Positions 15,572 through 24,134 of a stretch of DNA of 36,252 bases are shown piece by piece. A program made the translations under genes and the position numbers. The stretch spans positions 1 through 36,252 of the forward strand of contig JAFQBF010000023.1 of assembly GCA_017416735.1 (NCBI GenBank), read 5' to 3'. This stretch comes from Bacteroidaceae bacterium (lineage in GTDB: Bacteria; Bacteroidota; Bacteroidia; Bacteroidales; Bacteroidaceae). The notes under the pieces were generated by a model, which made no database searches, was not told the DNA's origin, and saw only the letters and a program-made list of their open reading frames with translations. Within the stretch, counting starts at the first letter, position 1. The number at the start of each line of letters is the position of its first letter.

Positions 15572-16120
15572 ATGAAACAGGAAATCATTATAGCAGGATT
15601 CGGTGGTCAGGGTGTTTTGTCTATGGGCAAAATTTTGGCATACTCCGGACTTATGGAAGACAAGGAAGTGACTTGGATGCCAGCATACGGTCCCGAACAA
15701 CGTGGTGGTACTGCCAACGTGACCGTTATTGTAAGCGACGAACGTATCTCCTCTCCTATTTTGAGTCAATACGATACCGCCATTATCTTGAACCAACCCT
15801 CGTTGGCCAAGTTTGAAAATAAGGTAAAGCCTGGTGGTATCCTCATCTACGATGGATACGGCATTATGGAACCTCCTACCCGTAAAGACATCCAGGTATA
15901 TCGTATCGATGCCATGGATGAAGCCAACGAACGTGGTATGGCCAAGACATTCAACATGATTGTTCTGGGCGGTTTGCTGAAGCTTCGCCCGATTGTCGAA
16001 ATTGAAAGCGTATTGAAAGCTTTGCGCAAGACATTGCCCGAGCGCCATCACAAATTGATTCCGATGAATGAAGAAGCTATCCACATCGGAATGGACATCA
16101 TCAAGCCCGTAGAAGTTTAA
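15572..16120 (+). CDS. 2-oxoacid:ferredoxin oxidoreductase gamma subunit
   Basis: A 182-aa gamma subunit, recognisable by GFGGQGVLSMGKILA near the N terminus and MPAYGPEQRGGTANV at about residues 37-51, both typical of the gamma domain of 2-oxoacid:acceptor oxidoreductases. It follows beta by 13 bp and ends the operon before a terminator. Confidence 0.95.
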   Translation: MKQEIIIAGFGGQGVLSMGKILAYSGLMEDKEVTWMPAYGPEQRGGTANVTVIVSDERISSPILSQYDTAIILNQPSLAKFENKVKPGGILIYDGYGIMEPPTRKDIQVYRIDAMDEANERGMAKTFNMIVLGGLLKLRPIVEIESVLKALRKTLPERHHKLIPMNEEAIHIGMDIIKPVEV

Positions 16121-16139
16121 TAAACTTTAAAGGATATGC

Positions 16140-16180
16140 AAAAAGGAGAAGCTTTCTTAGACAGAAAGTTTCTCTTTTTC
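16140..16180 (+). terminator. Terminator of the oxidoreductase operon
   Basis: AAAAAGGAGAAGCTTTCT (16140-16157) pairs with AGAAAGTTTCTCTTTTT (16163-16179) with one unpaired position, around loop tagac; a T-rich tail follows. The A- and T-rich flanks could also let it act on the other strand. Confidence 0.8.
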
Positions 16181-16191
16181 GTTTTATATTG

Positions 16192-16199
16192 TATCTTTG
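16192..16199 (+). promoter_or_regulatory. -7 box of the Porin_10 operon
   Basis: TATCTTTG ends 4 nt before the ATG at 16204, the same near-leaderless layout and the same 14-bp context as the box at 12980. Confidence 0.6.
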
Positions 16200-16203
16200 C
16201 GAC

Positions 16204-18315
16204 ATGATGAAAATGAAACATAAATATATATCTATTTTTATATGCCTTTTGTGCTGCCTCTCACCGGTTTTCGCACAAAACACGCTGAACAACCAATTCG
16301 GAACTTCTGCCAGTGGTAGAAGCTTAGGTACTCATGACCGGAACGGAAACCCTATTGATACAACAGCCGTTACCGATGCCAAAACCATTCCCATCGGACT
16401 ATACTCCTGGAAAGTGACTCGTCGGTTAGGTAATATTATACCTGTACCTGTAGATACATTACAAGCTGGTTTCCAAAATTCGAACGACCCAGCCGGGCCT
16501 ACAGGTCAATACAACTATTTGGGAAATTTAGGTTCTCCCCGTATGTCGCGCATATTTTTCGACCGTAAAGAAGAAAGCCAATTCTTCTTTACCGATCCCT
16601 ATGACCAATCTGTGCTTCGTCCAGAAGACGTAACTTTTACCAACACCTTGTCTCCTTATACGAACCTTACTTATTACAAGAGTTTCAATAGCCGAAACAG
16701 CGAAGAACGGTTCAAGTCATATTTCGCAATCAATGCAAACAAACGATTGGGGTTTGGTTTCTATATCGACTACCTTTACGGACGAGGTATGTACAACAAT
16801 CAGTCCACTGCCTTCTTCAATGGCGGTTTGTTCTCCAGCTACCGAGGCGACAAATACGAAATGCATTTCATCTTCAACAACGACAACTTGAAAATGCGTG
16901 AAAATGGCGGTATTACAGACGACCGATACATCACCGACCCGCTTGAAATGGCAGAAGGGAAGAAACAATATGCTTCGACAGACATACCTACACTTTTCAA
17001 TAAAGTATGGAATCACAATACCAGCTACCACACTTTCTTGACTCACCGTTACAACCTTGGTTTCTACAAGGAAAGAGAAGACAGTGTAACAACCGATTCT
17101 GTTCAAATTGTTCAGGACTTTGTACCCGTCACCAGTTTTATCCACACATTGGAATTGGATTTGAACGGCCGCAAATACATTACACAAGATGATAACCAAA
17201 ACAGAGATTTCTTTGAACATACATATTTCGGTAATGATTCTATCGACAAAAACCGACGAACATCCATTCGGAATACCTTTGGCATCTCCCTACGTGAAGG
17301 TTTCAACAAATGGGCAAAGGCTGGATTGACCGCTTTCCTGACTCACGAATACCGTGATTTCACCCTACCCGACTCTACCAACATACCCGGAGAAAGAGTC
17401 ATCAAGCACTATAAGGAAAATGTAGTTTATGTAGGTGGAGAATTATTAAAGCAACAAGGTAACCTGTTACATTACAAGGTATTGGGTGAATTTGCTGTTG
17501 CAGGTGAAGACGCTGGCCAATTCCGTGTAGAAGGAAATGGAGACTTGAATCTGAACATATTGGGTGATAGTGTACGTCTGGATGTAAATGCCTATGTTAA
17601 AAACTTGAATCCTGTATTCTATTACCGCAATTTCCACTCCAAGCACTATTGGTGGGATCATTCAGACTTATCAAAGATTATGCGTACCCGTATAGAAGGC
17701 AAACTGAATTTCAAACGCTTCGGAACTACCTTACGTGCAGGTGTTGAAAATATAAAGAACTATACATATCTGGCAAATACCAGCCTACCTGTTACCAACA
17801 ATCAAGGTGAGATTACAGGCTTCAAGAATAATGCTTCAGTTTTCCAGCATAGTGGAAATATACAGATATTTACTGCGATGTTACAGCAGAAACTTAAGTT
17901 CGGCATTCTTCATTTGGACGGTGAAGTTGTTTATCAAAAATCCAGCGAACAATCCATCCTTCCTTTGCCTGAATTGTCGGCATACGGTAACCTTTATCTC
18001 AAAGGAGGTCTCGTCAAAAATGTACTTCAAGCCGAATTGGGTGTTGACGTACGTTACTTCACCAAATACAATGCGCCCGACTATTCACCGGTCATCGGCC
18101 AATTCTACTTGCAGAATCCTAAAAATCAGATAGCAATTGGTGGTTGTCCAATGGTAAATGTATATGCCAACCTACACTGGAAACGCACACGCATCTTCCT
18201 GATGATGTACAATGTAAACCAGACAATGGGCAATTCGCGTTATTTTTTGGCGCCTCATTACCCGATAAGTCCAAGAATCTTAAAATTAGGCATTTCGTGG
18301 AATTTCTTTGACTAA
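16204..18315 (+). CDS. Putative porin, Porin_10-like outer-membrane beta-barrel
   Basis: A 703-aa exported protein with a Sec signal peptide (KYISIFICLLCCLSPVFAQ). The mature part has the alternating aromatic/polar strands of an outer-membrane beta-barrel and ends in a C-terminal phenylalanine within ISWNFFD (Phe-Asp). Wording such as GSPRMSRIFFDRKE and LSPYTNLTYYKSFN resembles the Bacteroidetes putative porin family Porin_10. The ATG at 16204 is followed by in-frame ATGs at 16207 and 16213; any of them gives a usable signal peptide. It starts a four-gene operon with a periplasmic binding protein 11 bp downstream. Confidence 0.8.
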   Translation: MMKMKHKYISIFICLLCCLSPVFAQNTLNNQFGTSASGRSLGTHDRNGNPIDTTAVTDAKTIPIGLYSWKVTRRLGNIIPVPVDTLQAGFQNSNDPAGPTGQYNYLGNLGSPRMSRIFFDRKEESQFFFTDPYDQSVLRPEDVTFTNTLSPYTNLTYYKSFNSRNSEERFKSYFAINANKRLGFGFYIDYLYGRGMYNNQSTAFFNGGLFSSYRGDKYEMHFIFNNDNLKMRENGGITDDRYITDPLEMAEGKKQYASTDIPTLFNKVWNHNTSYHTFLTHRYNLGFYKEREDSVTTDSVQIVQDFVPVTSFIHTLELDLNGRKYITQDDNQNRDFFEHTYFGNDSIDKNRRTSIRNTFGISLREGFNKWAKAGLTAFLTHEYRDFTLPDSTNIPGERVIKHYKENVVYVGGELLKQQGNLLHYKVLGEFAVAGEDAGQFRVEGNGDLNLNILGDSVRLDVNAYVKNLNPVFYYRNFHSKHYWWDHSDLSKIMRTRIEGKLNFKRFGTTLRAGVENIKNYTYLANTSLPVTNNQGEITGFKNNASVFQHSGNIQIFTAMLQQKLKFGILHLDGEVVYQKSSEQSILPLPELSAYGNLYLKGGLVKNVLQAELGVDVRYFTKYNAPDYSPVIGQFYLQNPKNQIAIGGCPMVNVYANLHWKRTRIFLMMYNVNQTMGNSRYFLAPHYPISPRILKLGISWNFFD

Positions 18316-18326
18316 TCTTTGCCACT

Positions 18327-19145
18327 ATGAAGAAATATCTAAAATATGGAATAATGGGAGTATTGGCCGTCACCTTGTCAGCCATCCTTTTCAAGCCTCA
18401 GCCTAAAGAAGAGACAGTACAATCTTCACGCAGCTACGAAGAAATTCTCCATTCCGGTGTTCTTCGCGCCGTAACCGAATACAATTCCATCAGTTTCCAT
18501 GTGCAATCCGACACATTGGAAGGGCTTCATTACGAATTGTTGCAAGCCTTTGCTCGTGACAAGGGGTTAAAAGCAGAGATTACTCCCGAAATGAATTTAA
18601 GAAAACGTACCGAAGGTATCCTGAACGGTACGTACGATTTGCTGGCCAACAATGTATTAATCAGCAGTGAGCGAGACGATCCAATTCTTTTCACGGATCC
18701 TATATTGCTAAGCCGCCAGATGTTGATTCAAAGAAAAGATAGCACTCGCATCAACAGTTTACTTGAGCTGGCACGTAAAACCATACACATCGTAAAAGGT
18801 TCTCCATCCATTCTGCGTATCCAAAACTTAAGCAGTGAAATTGGAGATACCATTTACATAAAAGAAGTAGAAAAATATGGTCAGGAACATCTGCTGGATA
18901 TGGTTGCTAATGGCGATATCGACTATGCCGTATGCGACGAAGGTATCGCACGTAAAACCATACACGACTTATCCCAACTCGACATTGAAACGCCTATTAG
19001 CTTCTCCCAATTTTACTCTTGGGGAGTACATAAAGAGAACACTATTTTTCTGGACAGCCTGAATGATTGGTTAAATACTTATAAGCAAACGGATGCCTTC
19101 CAGAAACTGATGAAAAAATATTCCATCAATTATAAGAAGCAATGA
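18327..19145 (+). CDS. Periplasmic solute-binding-domain protein (SBP_bac_3 / MltF-N type)
   Basis: A 272-aa protein with one N-terminal hydrophobic segment (residues 5-22, signal peptide or anchor; no lipobox cysteine) and a type-3 solute-binding domain: SGVLRAVTEYNSISFH, YELLQAFARDKGLKAEI, LLANNVLISSERDDPILFTDP, and a second lobe with IDYAVCDEG. The same fold forms the N-terminal half of the lytic transglycosylase MltF, but the catalytic transglycosylase domain is absent. No ABC permease is nearby. It lies between a porin and a dehydrogenase gene with 1-11 bp gaps, so it is part of that operon. Ligand unknown. Confidence 0.8.
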   Translation: MKKYLKYGIMGVLAVTLSAILFKPQPKEETVQSSRSYEEILHSGVLRAVTEYNSISFHVQSDTLEGLHYELLQAFARDKGLKAEITPEMNLRKRTEGILNGTYDLLANNVLISSERDDPILFTDPILLSRQMLIQRKDSTRINSLLELARKTIHIVKGSPSILRIQNLSSEIGDTIYIKEVEKYGQEHLLDMVANGDIDYAVCDEGIARKTIHDLSQLDIETPISFSQFYSWGVHKENTIFLDSLNDWLNTYKQTDAFQKLMKKYSINYKKQ

Positions 19146-19146
19146 C

Positions 19147-20136
19147 ATGAATACACTCGATAAAGTAAAGTGGGGATTTATCGGTTGCGGTGAAGTAACC
19201 GAAAAGAAAAGTGGTCCTGCCTTCAGTATGATACCGAATTCCAAAGTAGTGGCAGTTATGAGCCGTAAGGCAGAAAAGGCCGAATCGTATGCCCGTCGTA
19301 ACAACATTCCCCGTTGGTACACCGATGCTCAACTGCTAATTGGTGATGAAGATGTCAATGCTGTGTATATTGCTACTCCCCCTTCTTCGCATGCCACCTT
19401 CGCCATTATGGCCATGAAAGCCGGCAAACCCGTATATATCGAAAAACCAATGGCGGCTACCTACGAAGACTGTGCCCGCATCAACCGTATCTCCCGTGAA
19501 ACGGGTGTGCCTTGCTTTGTTGCTTATTACCGTCGTTACCTACCCTACTTTCAGAAAGTCCGCGAACTGGTACTTCAAGGTGAGATAGGCAATATCATTA
19601 ACGTACAGATCAGATTCGCCCAACCTCCTCGCGCTATGGACTACAACAACATTGACCGTCCATGGCGTGTGCAAACCAATATCGCAGGCGGTGGCTATTT
19701 CTACGATTTGGCTCCCCATCAGTTGGATTTGCTTCAAGAGATGTTCGGCTGCATTCTCGAAGCCGAGGGATACAAGAGTAACCGAGGTCGTCTGTACGAT
19801 GCAGAAGATACCGTCAGTGCCTGTTTTAAGTTTGAATCCGGTCTGCCAGGTTCTGGTTCCTGGTGCTTTGTGGCTCACGAATCAGCCAAAGAAGACCGTA
19901 TCGAAATCATCGGTGATAAAGGAATGCTCAGTTTCTCTGTATTTACTTATGACCCCATCACTCTACATACAGAAAGAGGTGTGGAAACTTTCCTTCCCGA
20001 AAATCCACCGCATGTACAGCTCCCGCTGATACAAGCCGTAGTCGAACATTTACGGGGAAAAAGTGTTTGCACTTGCGATGGATTAAGTGCTACAACCACC
20101 AATTGGGTAATGGACCGCATTTTGAACAAATTATAA
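19147..20136 (+). CDS. Gfo/Idh/MocA-family oxidoreductase
   Basis: A 329-aa NAD(P)-dependent oxidoreductase. The N-terminal Rossmann fold begins WGFIGCGEVTE; the family motif EKPMA occurs at about residues 98-102; and YYRRYLPYFQKVRELV with the following beta-sheet domain completes the fold. Substrates of this family are sugars, inositols or related polyols; this one cannot be assigned. The start ATG is 1 bp after the previous stop. No signal peptide, so cytoplasmic, which makes the surrounding envelope genes noteworthy. Confidence 0.9.
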   Translation: MNTLDKVKWGFIGCGEVTEKKSGPAFSMIPNSKVVAVMSRKAEKAESYARRNNIPRWYTDAQLLIGDEDVNAVYIATPPSSHATFAIMAMKAGKPVYIEKPMAATYEDCARINRISRETGVPCFVAYYRRYLPYFQKVRELVLQGEIGNIINVQIRFAQPPRAMDYNNIDRPWRVQTNIAGGGYFYDLAPHQLDLLQEMFGCILEAEGYKSNRGRLYDAEDTVSACFKFESGLPGSGSWCFVAHESAKEDRIEIIGDKGMLSFSVFTYDPITLHTERGVETFLPENPPHVQLPLIQAVVEHLRGKSVCTCDGLSATTTNWVMDRILNKL

Positions 20137-20143
20137 GAAAGAA

Positions 20144-21265
20144 ATGATACCTGTACGTTACTTCATGACTTTCCTTCTTTTCTTCCCTTTTGCTCTCTAT
20201 GCTCAGGAAGAAAAGAAAGATACGGTTATACAGGAACGTAAGACATTGGGTACTGAAGTAGAAAACCTGACCGATGACATCGCTAAAGCAGTTCGCCACA
20301 CCGGCCGACGCATCCGCCGTAAGGTCAAGGATTTCAATGCTATCGATACCGTATATATTTCTCCCAATCTATATAATTTGGCATTTATGCTGGAACAAAG
20401 CACCTGGTATGAACATTATCGTTTGGGTAACAATGCAGGAAACCACTCACAACAGCTCAACTTTTCTCCAACTTTAGGAACAAAGCTCGGCATCTATTTT
20501 GGGTGGCGATGGATATTCTTAGGCTACACATTCGATGTGGAAGACCTTTTCGGCAACAACAAGAACAAGCCTAAGAAAAAGGAGATGTCACTAAATATCT
20601 ACAGTTCCAAATTCGGTATCGATCTCTATTACCGCAAAACGGGAAGCGACTTTAAACTACGCTCGTACGAAGGGTTCGACTTGAACGAGCCATCGCATAA
20701 AAACATTCATTTCGATGGGCTTCAGAGCCGCATCAAAGGGCTGAATGCTTACTGGATTTTCAATCACAAGAAGTTTTCATATCCGGCTGCATACAGCCAA
20801 TCCACCAACCAACGCCGAAGTGCCGGTTCTTTCATGGCTGGATTTTCTTATTCGCAACACCGCATTTCTTTCGACTATAGTAAGCTTCCTCCACAGATGC
20901 TCAGTCAATTGAGTCCCAGTTTTCAGTTCAGTCACATCAAGTATTCGGATTACAGTCTCGGTTTTGGATATGGATATAATTGGGTATTTGCCAAGAATTG
21001 GGTATCCAACCTCTCGCTACTACCGGGTATCGGTTACAAGAAATCTCGTATCGATGACAATGATTTCAAAAATGAGAGTTGGATAAAGGACATCAATTTC
21101 GATTTAATCACCCGTGCCGCCATTGTCTATAACAACGCTAAATATTTTGTAGGAGCCTCATTGGTGCTACATACATACGATTACCGGAAACCTAACCTTT
21201 CCGTTACCAACTCATTCGGCACACTCCGCATTTATGCTGGATTCAACTTCTGGCGTAGGAAATAA
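20144..21265 (+). CDS. DUF4421-like exported outer-membrane protein
   Basis: A 373-aa protein with a signal peptide (MTFLLFFPFALYAQ at residues 8-21). A short basic, helical segment at about 45-65 (RHTGRRIRRKVKDF) precedes many aromatic beta-strands (LGIYFGWRWIFLGYTFDV; YSLGFGYGYNWVF), and the protein ends RIYAGFNFWRRK. This fits the Bacteroidetes DUF4421 family, probably a 10-12-stranded outer-membrane barrel of unknown function. An in-frame ATG at 20165 could also be the start; AAGAAAG before 20144 favours the longer form. Last gene of the operon, followed by a hairpin. Confidence 0.78.
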   Translation: MIPVRYFMTFLLFFPFALYAQEEKKDTVIQERKTLGTEVENLTDDIAKAVRHTGRRIRRKVKDFNAIDTVYISPNLYNLAFMLEQSTWYEHYRLGNNAGNHSQQLNFSPTLGTKLGIYFGWRWIFLGYTFDVEDLFGNNKNKPKKKEMSLNIYSSKFGIDLYYRKTGSDFKLRSYEGFDLNEPSHKNIHFDGLQSRIKGLNAYWIFNHKKFSYPAAYSQSTNQRRSAGSFMAGFSYSQHRISFDYSKLPPQMLSQLSPSFQFSHIKYSDYSLGFGYGYNWVFAKNWVSNLSLLPGIGYKKSRIDDNDFKNESWIKDINFDLITRAAIVYNNAKYFVGASLVLHTYDYRKPNLSVTNSFGTLRIYAGFNFWRRK

Positions 21266-21268
21266 AAG

Positions 21269-21303
21269 AAGTGTCATCCTTCGCGTTGCTCAGGATGACA
21301 CTT
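21269..21303. terminator. Bidirectional hairpin between convergent genes
   Basis: AAGTGTCATCCT (21269-21280) pairs perfectly over 12 bp with AGGATGACACTT (21292-21303), loop tcgcgttgctc. It sits between the convergent DUF4421 and S46 peptidase genes. Its TGTCAT/ATGACA ends resemble the larger palindrome at 25939-26028. Confidence 0.75.
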
Positions 21304-21337
21304 TGTTATGTGATTTCATTACACACCCACACTTCTA

Positions 21338-23356
21338 TTACTTCAGGATTTCCATTTCTTCCAACAAGTGGCTTGCACCGGCCAACTTGTCAATCACAAA
21401 CAAGGCAAAACGGATATCGAGCGAAATGTTACGACAGATTTCAGGGTCGTAAAGCACATCGCTCATAGTGCCTTCCCATACACGGTCGAAGTTCACACCA
21501 ATCAAGTTACCTTCAGCATCGAGTACCGGAGAACCGGAGTTACCGCCACTGGTATGGTTGGTAGCTATAAAGGCTACCGGTACAGAACCTTCCGATTCCC
21601 ATTGGCCATAATCCTTGGTTGCGTGGAGGTCACGAAGCTTCTGAGGGATGTTATAATCGTAGATTTCCGGATTGTCCTTTTCGATGACACCGTCCAACGA
21701 AGACACCGGCGTGTAGTAGATGGCATCTGCCGGCTTGTAACCTTTCACTTTACCATAAGTGACACGCAGGGTGGAGTTTGCATCCGGATAGAAAATCTTG
21801 CCACCGTTGGTCGCATCGTTGTATTCCATCTGACCCTTCATATAAGCACGATAAAGAAGGTTAATTTCCTTATTGACCGCTATCAAAGTCGGCGCAATGT
21901 TTTCGCGGAACCAATCGTTGGTATTCTTATAGATTTCGGCAGCCATTTCCAGATTCGGAGTTTCGGTAAACAAAGCATCTGCCCAAGCTTCGATGCTACC
22001 GAACTTCTGGAGCTGTTCCTTGAAATACGGAGACTTGTACTTGTCGGCAATGTTCTTGTTGTATGCATTATATAGAGCCACGAAACAAGCCTTGTCAATC
22101 GGCATATGGTAATCCTTGTAGAAGCGTTCGGCACCACGTTGTCCTCTACCTGCAAAACCGATGATTTCCACGGCATTCAGGGCTTCCGACTGATAATCCT
22201 GTACCAACGAGAGTTCTTCAATAGAACCATAGAGTTCCTTGAAACGTGTCACCAAACCTTCGTATTCAGGCTTGCCCTTTGCCCACTGGTCAAACTTGGC
22301 TTCGAAAGCCTGCTTGTTTTCCACGGCATGATTCTTGATAAGACCTTTGGCTTCACCCTGCCACTTCTTCCAAGCATTGGCTACACCGGCTTGTTTCGAT
22401 GCATACTTGATGCGAACAGCCTGGTCCTTGTTCATTTCTTCCTTCTGGATGTCCAGACGAAGAGTACGCAAGGCAATCTTATGAGGATTGGACGTGTAAG
22501 CTGTATATTTCACGGCATCCGAGAAAAGGTATTCTCTGGTTGAACCCGGGAAACCATAGACCATCGTGAAATCGCCTTCCTTGATGCCACGGGCATTGAT
22601 TTTGAAGAACTTCTTCGGACGGAAAGGCACGTTCTTTTCAGAATAAGCAGCCGGTTCATTGTCTTCGCCTGCATAAACACGGAAGATGGAGAAGTCGCCG
22701 GTATGACGTGGCCACATCCAGTTGTCGGTATCGCCACCGAACTTACCGATGGAACTGGGAGGAGCACCTACCAGACGAACGTCGGTATATACTTTATATA
22801 CAAACAAGAAGTACTGATTGCCGTAATAAAGCGGACGGACATTGGCACGAAGGTTGGGATTACCCTTCACGGCCTTTTCTTCAATCTTCTTGGTGTTCTT
22901 GGCGATAAGCTCGCTACGTTTTTCTTCAGTCATCTTGGTCTTGTAGCCTTTCAGTACCTCATCTGTCACATCCTGCATATATTCCAAGAAGGAAACAGAC
23001 AAGCCCGGATTAGGCAATTCTTCGGCTCTCGACATCGCCCAGAAACCGTCACGCAAATAGTCATGCTCTACCGAGCTGTGCGACTGGATTTGACCAAAAC
23101 CGCAGTGGTGATTGGTTATCAACAATCCCTCATTGGATATCAGTTCACCGGTACATCCACCGCCGAAACGCACTACAGCATCCTTCAGTGACGACTTGTT
23201 TACACTATAGATATCTTCAGCCGAAAGCTTGAAGCCCTGGCTCTGGATATCCTTAATCTTCTTCAAAATTTCGGAAGGAAGCCACATACCCTCATCGGCA
23301 TGAAGGCCCGATACTCCCGCCAAAACAAAAGCGAATAAGAATAAAAGTTTTTTCAT
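21338..23356 (-). CDS. S46-family dipeptidyl peptidase, DPP11-like
   Basis: A 672-aa exported serine peptidase with a signal peptide (KKLLFLFAFVLAGVSGLHA). Family S46 enzymes cut dipeptides from the N termini of peptides in the periplasm of asaccharolytic and gut Bacteroidetes. Seen: TNHHCGFG with the catalytic His near residue 84, and GGNSGSPV with the catalytic Ser at about 607. Arg at about 625, in NFDRVW, lies 18 residues after that Ser, the same spacing as Ser655 and Arg673 of Porphyromonas DPP11, which prefers Asp/Glu at P1; DPP7 has Gly there. The open frame extends to 23473, but the ATG at 23356 begins the signal peptide. It follows a small membrane-protein gene by 32 bp. Confidence 0.92.
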   Translation of the reverse strand: MKKLLFLFAFVLAGVSGLHADEGMWLPSEILKKIKDIQSQGFKLSAEDIYSVNKSSLKDAVVRFGGGCTGELISNEGLLITNHHCGFGQIQSHSSVEHDYLRDGFWAMSRAEELPNPGLSVSFLEYMQDVTDEVLKGYKTKMTEEKRSELIAKNTKKIEEKAVKGNPNLRANVRPLYYGNQYFLFVYKVYTDVRLVGAPPSSIGKFGGDTDNWMWPRHTGDFSIFRVYAGEDNEPAAYSEKNVPFRPKKFFKINARGIKEGDFTMVYGFPGSTREYLFSDAVKYTAYTSNPHKIALRTLRLDIQKEEMNKDQAVRIKYASKQAGVANAWKKWQGEAKGLIKNHAVENKQAFEAKFDQWAKGKPEYEGLVTRFKELYGSIEELSLVQDYQSEALNAVEIIGFAGRGQRGAERFYKDYHMPIDKACFVALYNAYNKNIADKYKSPYFKEQLQKFGSIEAWADALFTETPNLEMAAEIYKNTNDWFRENIAPTLIAVNKEINLLYRAYMKGQMEYNDATNGGKIFYPDANSTLRVTYGKVKGYKPADAIYYTPVSSLDGVIEKDNPEIYDYNIPQKLRDLHATKDYGQWESEGSVPVAFIATNHTSGGNSGSPVLDAEGNLIGVNFDRVWEGTMSDVLYDPEICRNISLDIRFALFVIDKLAGASHLLEEMEILK

Positions 23357-23388
23357 ATATACATAGATTAATATTAATTTGACTTCGA

Positions 23389-23727
23389 TTACTTTTCCTT
23401 TTCCAACTCCGAAGGGATACGGAAAGCGGTGTACAATTGAAGTACGGCAGCAGCACTGAGACAAAGCACCCACTCATTGTGACGGGTAACAAACATCAGC
23501 ACACCGGCAAAGACCAACAAGACAGCACCCAACACTTGCTGACGACGGAGACGACGGACAATGAGATTCTGTCCTTCATAACGGCTCACGAGCTGTACGT
23601 ATGCAAACATCACCGCCCCAACCGTATATATATAAGGCGAGAGTTCCCAACGGGTAATCTGCAACATAGCGCCTACCAGCAACAGCACGGCACCCACAAC
23701 TTGAACAACTGTATATGCTTTTCTCAT
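23389..23727 (-). CDS. Small four-helix membrane protein
   Basis: A 112-aa protein with four hydrophobic segments at about residues 6-23, 31-47, 65-82 and 86-102, joined by a basic loop (SRYEGQNLIVRRLRRQQ). Start and stop overlap with the upstream FtsB-like gene as ATGA (23724-23727), so translation is coupled. I do not recognise a named family; similar small proteins are found in Bacteroidetes next to divIC/ftsB-like genes as far as I recall. Function unknown. Confidence 0.75.
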   Translation of the reverse strand: MRKAYTVVQVVGAVLLLVGAMLQITRWELSPYIYTVGAVMFAYVQLVSRYEGQNLIVRRLRRQQVLGAVLLVFAGVLMFVTRHNEWVLCLSAAAVLQLYTAFRIPSELEKEK

Positions 23728-24020
23728 TCTTCAAAAACAAAAATGTCCTCATTCGGTTTCTTCATCTTATACTTCTCACGAGCTATCTTTTCCAATACCT
23801 GAGGATTGTTCATCAGCTCCTTCAGCGTTTCCGTATCTTCTTCGTACTGCTTGCGGTATTTCTCAATTTCAGCAGTCAACGCATTGATTTCCTGACGATG
23901 CTTGTTACGCTGAATCAGACTGTTCTCATCCAAGAATACGATGATTACCAAAAACGCTGCTACCGTAATCAGATACTTGTGCATACGGACATATTTCCAA
24001 ACGGTTATTAAACGGCTCAT
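23724..24020 (-). CDS. FtsB/DivIC-family septum formation protein
   Basis: A 98-aa bitopic membrane protein: short cytoplasmic N terminus, one transmembrane segment at about residues 17-30 (YLITVAAFLVIIVFL), then a coiled coil (IQRNKHRQEINALTAEIEKY) and the C-terminal motif VLEKIAREKYKMKKPNEDIF, typical of the FtsB/DivIC family that joins FtsL and FtsQ/DivIB at the division septum. Its own promoter has TATCTTTG at 24043-24050. It heads an operon with the 112-aa membrane protein and probably the S46 peptidase. Confidence 0.88.
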   Translation of the reverse strand: MSRLITVWKYVRMHKYLITVAAFLVIIVFLDENSLIQRNKHRQEINALTAEIEKYRKQYEEDTETLKELMNNPQVLEKIAREKYKMKKPNEDIFVFEE

Positions 24021-24042
24021 AAAATTGTTGTTATATTTGATG

Positions 24043-24050
24043 CAAAGATA
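24043..24050 (-). promoter_or_regulatory. -7 box of the FtsB-like gene
   Basis: TATCTTTG on the minus strand, 22 bp before the ATG at 24020. It is divergent from the dnaX promoter, 43 bp away. Confidence 0.6.
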
Positions 24051-24093
24051 GAAATAATTTCAGCGATTCCTACGCAAAAACCAATTTATTATG

Positions 24094-24101
24094 TACATTT
24101 G
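24094..24101 (+). promoter_or_regulatory. -7 box of the dnaX promoter
   Basis: TACATTTG matches TAnnTTTG, 33 bp before the dnaX ATG at 24135. It excludes the open-frame start at 24099. Confidence 0.6.
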
Positions 24102-24134
24102 CAGATAACATCACAGATAAAAAAGAATCCGCCT

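Noticed and set aside
23357..23473. 39-codon extension of the S46 peptidase
   Set aside because: It precedes a clear signal peptide and overlaps the upstream membrane-protein gene.
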